A DNA stretch of 35,739 bases from CAZMVY01 sp964617875 (GTDB lineage: Bacteria; Planctomycetota; Phycisphaerae; UBA1845; PWPN01), in the NCBI GenBank assembly GCA_964617875.1, contig CAZUAI010000056.1, forward strand, positions 1 through 35,739, in the 5' to 3' direction. The notes under the pieces are model-generated. The model ran no database searches, was not told where the DNA came from, and worked only from the letters and a program-made list of their open reading frames with translations. Within the stretch, counting starts at the first letter, position 1. Each line of letters starts with the position of its first letter. The position numbers and the translations under genes are program-made. This document shows, piece by piece, positions 31,626 to 35,739 of the stretch.

Positions 31626-33323
31626 TTAACGGATCGCGATCAGCTTGACGAAGAAGATCAACGTTGCGCCCGGCGGAATGCCCGAACCCGGCGGCGGGTT
31701 GTCCCCATAGCCCAGGTCCGGCGGGATGATCAGCAACCGGGAGCCGCCGACGCGCATCGACCGGATGCCCTCGGAAAAGCCCGGGATCACGCCGCCCAGC
31801 GAGAACTCCGCCGGGTCGGCCGGGTCCATGTTCCGGTCGAACTCGGTCCAGTTGTCGAGCGAACCGACGTAGTTGACGGCCACGAACGCGTCCGCGGCGG
31901 GCGTCTCGCCCGTGCCGACCACGAAGTCCTTGTACCTCAGCCCGGTTTCCGTCGTGACCGTCGGCGACTCCTCGCCGACCACCTCGATCGCGTACAGGAA
32001 CACGTCGTCGACCGGTGTGCCGTTGGGGTTCGTGGGCACGGCGTTGATCCGGTCGGCGACGTCGAGCCCGCTGACCAGCGTCCCGAAGACGCAGTAGCCC
32101 GGCTCGTCCGCGCTCGCATAGTTGAGCACGTCGTTGTCCGTCACGTTGATGTAGAACTGCGAGGTGGCGCTGTCCGGATTCTCGGTGCGGGCCATGGCGA
32201 TCGTGCCGCGTCCGTTCGCCACGCGATTGTCCGACTCGTTGACGATCGGGTCGCGCACCGGCTGCCTGGCCGTGCGGTCGAAGGTGAAGCCGCCCGTCTG
32301 ATCGACACCGATGCCGCTCCCCCCCTGCCCGCCCTTCTTCACGATCCGGTGCCAGATGAGTTCCTTGTAGAAACCGTCCCGGACGTAACGCAGGAAGTTG
32401 TCCACCGTGACGGGCGCCACCGTGGGAAACAGTTCCGCGACCATCTCGCCCATGTTCGTGTACATGTGAACGCGCGGGTTGTCGGGCGATTGCGCGGTGA
32501 CGCCGACCGTCTGGGTTGCCGCGGCCACGTGGCCGTACGAGTTGATCGTCCACCAGTGGACCGTCGTCGTGCCGACGTAGAACCCGGCGGCCGGGGCGTC
32601 ATTCGAAGCCGTCAGTGTCTTGCCATCGTAGTCGGCGGCGGTGGCGCTGCCCAGCGACACCGGCGTCTGAACCCCGGTCGCGACGACGCCGGAGACGTTC
32701 GCCGGGGGCGTCAGTGTCGGCAGGGTCGCGGGCGTGCCGAGGATCTCCCGGCCGTTCGCGTCGAGTTCGCGCATCCGCTGCACGGCGGTCGTGGCATCCT
32801 TCGCCTGCACGATGTCATCGACGGCCCCCAGCCCGCGGATGACCCGGCCGAAAACCGTCCGCCCGCTCGCCGCCGGCGGCGCGGTCGTGTAGATCGCGAA
32901 GACGCGCGTCGCCGAGCCGGCGTCTCCGCTCTGGTCCGGGACCATCGCGATGTAGCCGCGGCTGTGGGGCAGGCCGTTGGCCGATTCGCTCTTGACCGCC
33001 GGATAGGTGGCCGCCTTGACGGTGCCGTCCGTCCGGAGCCGCCCGAGGTGGATGCCTTCCGCGGCCTTGATCTCGACCAGCGTGTCGCCGTAGTAGCCGT
33101 CGTACAGGTACTTCTGGAAATTGGCGACGGTCAGCGGGGCCTGGACGGCGAAGAGTTCGATCTCGATCGTGCCGCGGCTGGTCGTGATCCGAACCGTGGG
33201 CGCGACGACAAGCGGGGGCGGGGGGATCTCGGGGTCCGGGTTGTCCGACGGCCCCATGCACTGCAGGCCGGCCAGCAGGGGAACGGCCAATAACGGAACC
33301 AGCAGCAGGCGTTGCCTGTTCAC
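31626..33323 (-). CDS. Exported triple-domain peptidyl-prolyl isomerase (cyclophilin-HYR-cyclophilin-FKBP)
   Basis: 565 residues. A signal peptide ends in LLAGLQC, a weak lipobox. Then: a degenerate cyclophilin-like domain (about 45-185, lacking the HR catalytic motif); a HYR-like beta domain (about 205-290, with VGTTTVHWWTINSYGH); a more complete cyclophilin (about 295-450) with IWHRIVKKGGQGG and ATSQFYINV; and an FKBP domain (458-565) with NYVGSL, FDRN, VIPGFSEG, DLGYG and IFFVKL, retaining most ligand-pocket residues though Trp is Phe. GTG 33323 was chosen over TTG 33326 because GGAGG lies 7 bp upstream. It should catalyse proline isomerisation of exported proteins. The combination of both isomerase folds in one chain is rare. 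Confidence 0.9.
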   Translation of the reverse strand: MNRQRLLLVPLLAVPLLAGLQCMGPSDNPDPEIPPPPLVVAPTVRITTSRGTIEIELFAVQAPLTVANFQKYLYDGYYGDTLVEIKAAEGIHLGRLRTDGTVKAATYPAVKSESANGLPHSRGYIAMVPDQSGDAGSATRVFAIYTTAPPAASGRTVFGRVIRGLGAVDDIVQAKDATTAVQRMRELDANGREILGTPATLPTLTPPANVSGVVATGVQTPVSLGSATAADYDGKTLTASNDAPAAGFYVGTTTVHWWTINSYGHVAAATQTVGVTAQSPDNPRVHMYTNMGEMVAELFPTVAPVTVDNFLRYVRDGFYKELIWHRIVKKGGQGGSGIGVDQTGGFTFDRTARQPVRDPIVNESDNRVANGRGTIAMARTENPDSATSQFYINVTDNDVLNYASADEPGYCVFGTLVSGLDVADRINAVPTNPNGTPVDDVFLYAIEVVGEESPTVTTETGLRYKDFVVGTGETPAADAFVAVNYVGSLDNWTEFDRNMDPADPAEFSLGGVIPGFSEGIRSMRVGGSRLLIIPPDLGYGDNPPPGSGIPPGATLIFFVKLIAIR

Positions 33324-33417
33324 CAATACACCTCCGGCGGCGTGTGCCGGCAGAAGCCCCGGCCGTACGACCGCGTACCCCCATTATACGGGCGAACAGG
33401 CGTCCGTTACGAATGGC

Positions 33418-34140
33418 CTACATCCGGCGGATCGACTTGATGATCACGTCGACCTGCGGAACGTTCTGGTGCATTCCGACGCTCTTCGTCGGGACGACCT
33501 TGATCTTATCGACCACGTCCATGCCCTCGACGACCTTGCCGAAGACGCAATAGCCCCAGCCGTCCCGGCCCGGATAGTCGAGAAAGGCGTTGTCCTGCAC
33601 GTTGATGAAGAACTGGCTCGTGGCGGAGTGCGGCGCGTTCGTGCGCGCCATGGCGACCGTCCCGCGGAGGTTCTTGAGGCCGTTCTTCGCCTCGTTCTGG
33701 ATGCCGGGCTTCGTGGGCTTTTCCTTCATGCCCGGCTCAAACCCGCCGCCCTGGATCATGAAGTTCGGGATCACGCGGTGGAAGAGCGTTCCGTCGTAGT
33801 GCTTGTCATCGACGTACGCGAGGAAGTTCTTGACGGTGATCGGGGCCTTCTCGGGGTCGAGTTCGATCACGATCGTCCCGAAGTTCGTCTCCATCGTCAC
33901 GCGGTTCTCCGCGCCGGGCTGCGTGGCCGCCGGTTTCGTGCTTGCGGGCGTCACGGGTTCGGCCGCCGGTGGCGTCGCCGGTCTGGCCGGCGCGGCGGGC
34001 TTCTTCTCTTCGGCCGTCTCGGCCGCCGGCGTCCTCGGCTGCGGCGTCGCCGGTTTCTCCTCGTAGCAGCCCGCCAGGATCCACCCCGCAACGACGGCGG
34101 CCGATGCGGTCCACACTCGCGTTCGCATTCTGCACGTCAT
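33418..34140 (-). CDS. Cyclophilin-type peptidyl-prolyl isomerase lipoprotein
   Basis: 240 residues. A lipoprotein signal with WILAGC, a ~50-residue Ala/Pro/Lys/Thr linker, then a complete cyclophilin domain with the catalytic Arg in LFHRVIPNFMIQGG, VAMARTNAPHSATSQFFINV and GYCVFGKVVEGMDVVDKI. It should fold proteins at the membrane or cell surface. ATG 34140 follows GAGAGGA. It is 52 bp downstream of the FAH-family gene and 95 bp upstream of the triple-domain PPIase, with which its cyclophilin shares many residues, suggesting duplication. Confidence 0.94.
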   Translation of the reverse strand: MTCRMRTRVWTASAAVVAGWILAGCYEEKPATPQPRTPAAETAEEKKPAAPARPATPPAAEPVTPASTKPAATQPGAENRVTMETNFGTIVIELDPEKAPITVKNFLAYVDDKHYDGTLFHRVIPNFMIQGGGFEPGMKEKPTKPGIQNEAKNGLKNLRGTVAMARTNAPHSATSQFFINVQDNAFLDYPGRDGWGYCVFGKVVEGMDVVDKIKVVPTKSVGMHQNVPQVDVIIKSIRRM

Positions 34141-34191
34141 GGTTCAGGTCCTCTCGATTCCCGTGTTCCTGTCCGGCCGGCCCGCGGCGCG

Positions 34192-35040
34192 TCACCGTGG
34201 CCGTGCCTTCACGTTGTTTCGCAACACACCGACGCCTTCCAGTTCGACCTCGACGACGTCACCCGGCCGCAGAACCGGCGTCTGGCCGGTCGTGCCGGTA
34301 TAGATCAGGTCGCCCGGCTCGAGCGTCACGTGGCGGCTGATCCAGCTCACGATCGCCGCCACGTTGTGGATCATCATACTCGTTCGTTCGCGCTGCTTCA
34401 CCTCGCCGTTGACGCGGGTCTCCAGTTGGAGGTCGCCGTAGTTGAGCCCGGCGGCGATGAACGGCCCGCAGGGGCCGAACGTGTCCGAGCCCTTTGCCCG
34501 CCACCACTGCACGTCGTTCGTCTGCCAGTCGCGGGCGCTGACGTCGTTCCCGCAGGTGACGCCCAGGACGTACTCGCCCGCCTTGTCCGGTGCGACGTCG
34601 CGGGCCCGGCGCCCGATCACGATGACCAGCTCGCCCTCGGCGTGTACCTCCTTCGTGCCCTCGGGGAGCAGGATGTCGCCGCCCGTCGGCAGCAGGCACG
34701 AGGGCACCTTGAAAAAGACCTCGCAGTTCGGCGACGCGGGCGTGTTACCGGCGTGGCTCTTGTAGTTCCGCGCGATGGCCAGCACCTTGCCGGCCTGGAC
34801 CGGAACGAGGAGCTTCACCTCGTCGAGCGGATACGTCTTGTCGGTCCTGGCCCAGCGGCCGAACAGGTCGCCCGAAATCTGGCGGATCCGGTCGCCCTCG
34901 ACCACGCCGTAGGCGACGGTCTGTCCGGCCTGGAAACGGGCGTATCGAACGACGGCCCTGTCGGCGGCCCGGCACGCCGCCACGGCCGCGAAGCTGACGA
35001 CGAGGACGGATACGGCGGAAACGACAACACGGCAACGCAT
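34192..35040 (-). CDS. Exported fumarylacetoacetate hydrolase (FAH) family protein
   Basis: 282 residues. The FAH fold is clear: IARNYKSHAG, FFKVPSCLLPTGGDI, metal-binding Glu residues in HAEGELVIVIG, the metal-binding Asp in GVTCGNDVSARD and KGSDTFGPCGPF, and the C-terminal EPGDLIYTGTTGQT. Members hydrolyse or decarboxylate beta-diketo acids and are normally cytoplasmic. Here an N-terminal signal (VVSAVSVLVVSFAAVAAC) with a possible lipobox VAAC predicts export. ATG 35040 and GTG 35043 both sit downstream of AAGGAG; ATG was preferred. First of the FAH-cyclophilin-PPIase-isomerase set. Confidence 0.9.
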   Translation of the reverse strand: MRCRVVVSAVSVLVVSFAAVAACRAADRAVVRYARFQAGQTVAYGVVEGDRIRQISGDLFGRWARTDKTYPLDEVKLLVPVQAGKVLAIARNYKSHAGNTPASPNCEVFFKVPSCLLPTGGDILLPEGTKEVHAEGELVIVIGRRARDVAPDKAGEYVLGVTCGNDVSARDWQTNDVQWWRAKGSDTFGPCGPFIAAGLNYGDLQLETRVNGEVKQRERTSMMIHNVAAIVSWISRHVTLEPGDLIYTGTTGQTPVLRPGDVVEVELEGVGVLRNNVKARPR

Positions 35041-35097
35041 CACAGATACACTCCTTTACCGCTTACGCGGCCGGTGGGTACTCGTGGCGCCGTGAGT

Positions 35098-35244
35098 CTA
35101 TGCCGTAACGTTGCATACCGCAACGCTGGAAAGCGAAAGGACCGCCGCATAGGCAGCCTCCCGCTCCGGCCGATCCAGCGTCGCCAGGTGCCGGTGGAAC
35201 TCCGCCAGGTACCGTTCCAGAAGCTTCCATCGCCAAACACTCAT
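35098..35244 (-). CDS. Small hypothetical protein (48 residues)
   Basis: 48 residues beginning MSVWRWKLLERYLAEF. ATG 35244 has a perfect AGGAGG 7 bp upstream, the best ribosome site in this part of the window, which is the main reason for calling it. The protein is an amphipathic helix pair (LLERYLAEFHRHL, PEREAAYAAVLSL) with one Cys. No family recognised. It lies 57 bp upstream of the FAH gene on the same strand, so it may be the first gene of that set. Confidence 0.6.
   Translation of the reverse strand: MSVWRWKLLERYLAEFHRHLATLDRPEREAAYAAVLSLSSVAVCNVTA
35109..35125. repeat. Second CGTTGC-N5-GCAACG hairpin
   Basis: CGTTGC (35109-35114), ATACC, GCAACG (35120-35125): the same hexamers and spacing as at 13390-13406. 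It covers the last codons of the 48-residue gene, upstream of the FAH gene. Confidence 0.4.
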
Positions 35245-35739
35245 GTCTGATCCTCCTGTAAACAGGCTCATAAGGAGCTTCGGCCCGGACCCTTGTTTCT
35301 GCCGCGCCTTCGGCATCAGGCGCCGCAACCGTTCGGACCCCTGCCGGGAAGAGTAAGCCGACGAAGAGACCACCGTGGTGGACGATCACGGACTCGCGAA
35401 AACAGGCAAGTACATGCCGCAACCGGAGTTCCCACCGTTCGAACATGTGTGGAATCACACGCTGGGGCCGTTCGGGCGCCAGCTGAAAGCGATGATGTCC
35501 CGCCAGCCTGTCCGCTAAGGGATATGTCCCGGCAGCCCGCCGCGCTTTCGTTCGGTCAGCGACCTCGATCAGCCCCTCGGCGTCAACGGCAGATTGGCCG
35601 AAGGCATTTGGAACGAATTCGCGAATGGGCTGCGGGGCCCAGCCCCCTACTCGCAGACCCGCTCCTACCAGTTGCTGCGACTACCCCGCATTTCTCACCC
35701 CCCCTATGGAAAAAGGCTGGCCTCTGTGCGATAAGTGTC
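35245..35739. other. Gene-free right end with a direct repeat
   Basis: About 495 bp without a supported gene. It carries a near-perfect direct repeat: ATGTCCCGCCAGCC (35495-35508) and ATGTCCCGGCAGCC (35524-35537). Repeated TGTCCC-type ends occur at some insertion sequences, so this may be an IS remnant, but no transposase is visible. A leader for the 48-residue gene probably starts here. Confidence 0.45.

Noticed and set aside
35063..35458. A 131-codon minus-strand frame overlapping the 48-residue gene.
   Set aside because: The alternative at 35098-35244 has a perfect AGGAGG at 7 bp; the longer frame has none and runs through a region without coding character.

Overview
The window is GC-rich bacterial DNA (coding regions look to be about two-thirds G+C) that reads like a member of the Planctomycetota, most likely Phycisphaerae or a near relative. 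The pointers are a PEP-CTERM secreted protein, a prepilin-like protein of the planctomycete 'H-X9-DG' style, a double PQQ-type beta-propeller, a planctomycete-style family 4 glycosyltransferase, GTG/TTG starts and many short palindromic intergenic repeats. This assignment rests on recalled family distributions; no marker gene (rRNA, ribosomal protein) is present. No rRNA, convincing tRNA, CRISPR array or complete insertion sequence was found.

Layout. 0.1-2.1 kb: CCA-adding enzyme coupled to a short-chain dehydrogenase. 2.2-3.0 kb (minus): GIDE-domain membrane protein. 3.3-5.7 kb: SEC-C miniprotein, membrane-anchored von Willebrand A protein and exported TPR protein in one tight unit. 5.8-6.1 kb (minus): ribbon-helix-helix protein with three zinc-ligand clusters. 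6.3-7.9 kb: two membrane proteins and a free-standing ClpC N-domain. 8.2-9.1 kb: malate dehydrogenase. 9.2-9.8 kb (minus): type II pseudopilin. 9.9-19.0 kb: an almost gapless series of five plus-strand genes (double beta-propeller, pseudopilin-like protein, glycosyltransferase, ABC ATPase, giant FtsX-type permease). 19.5-20.3 kb: PEP-CTERM protein. 20.4-21.2 kb (minus): TatD hydrolase. 21.6-23.8 kb: ParA ATPase with a 320-residue low-complexity tail, and a VanZ-like protein. 23.7-25.4 kb (minus): acidic-tailed protein, arginine-repeat protein and membrane protein. 26.0-29.6 kb (minus): two MacB-type permeases and a HlyD-type adaptor with no ATPase. 29.8-30.6 kb: PH-like membrane protein. 30.6-35.2 kb (minus): a run of exported proteins (FAH-family hydrolase, cyclophilin lipoprotein, triple-domain peptidyl-prolyl isomerase, Tat-exported sugar isomerase-like protein) preceded by a 48-residue small protein.

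How the genes may work together. Most products are predicted to act in or outside the cytoplasmic membrane: exported folding catalysts, beta-propellers, pseudopilins, two lipoprotein/macrolide-type ABC export sets and surface-targeted proteins. The most unusual items are a free ClpC N-domain that keeps both glutamates of the phospho-arginine pockets, a cyclophilin-HYR-cyclophilin-FKBP fusion, a neighbourhood of proteins with opposite charge (Lys/Ala/Pro-tailed ParA, Arg-repeat protein, Glu/Asp-tailed protein), and two families of small repeats: a ~100-bp element bounded by inverted GGTCAGGAACC-type arms, and an 8-bp-periodic YCGCTTTN repeat at three places within 2.8 kb, one of them inside a signal-peptide coding region. 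A lower-GC, structured, gene-free stretch at 25.45-25.98 kb is the best place to look for an unrecognised RNA.
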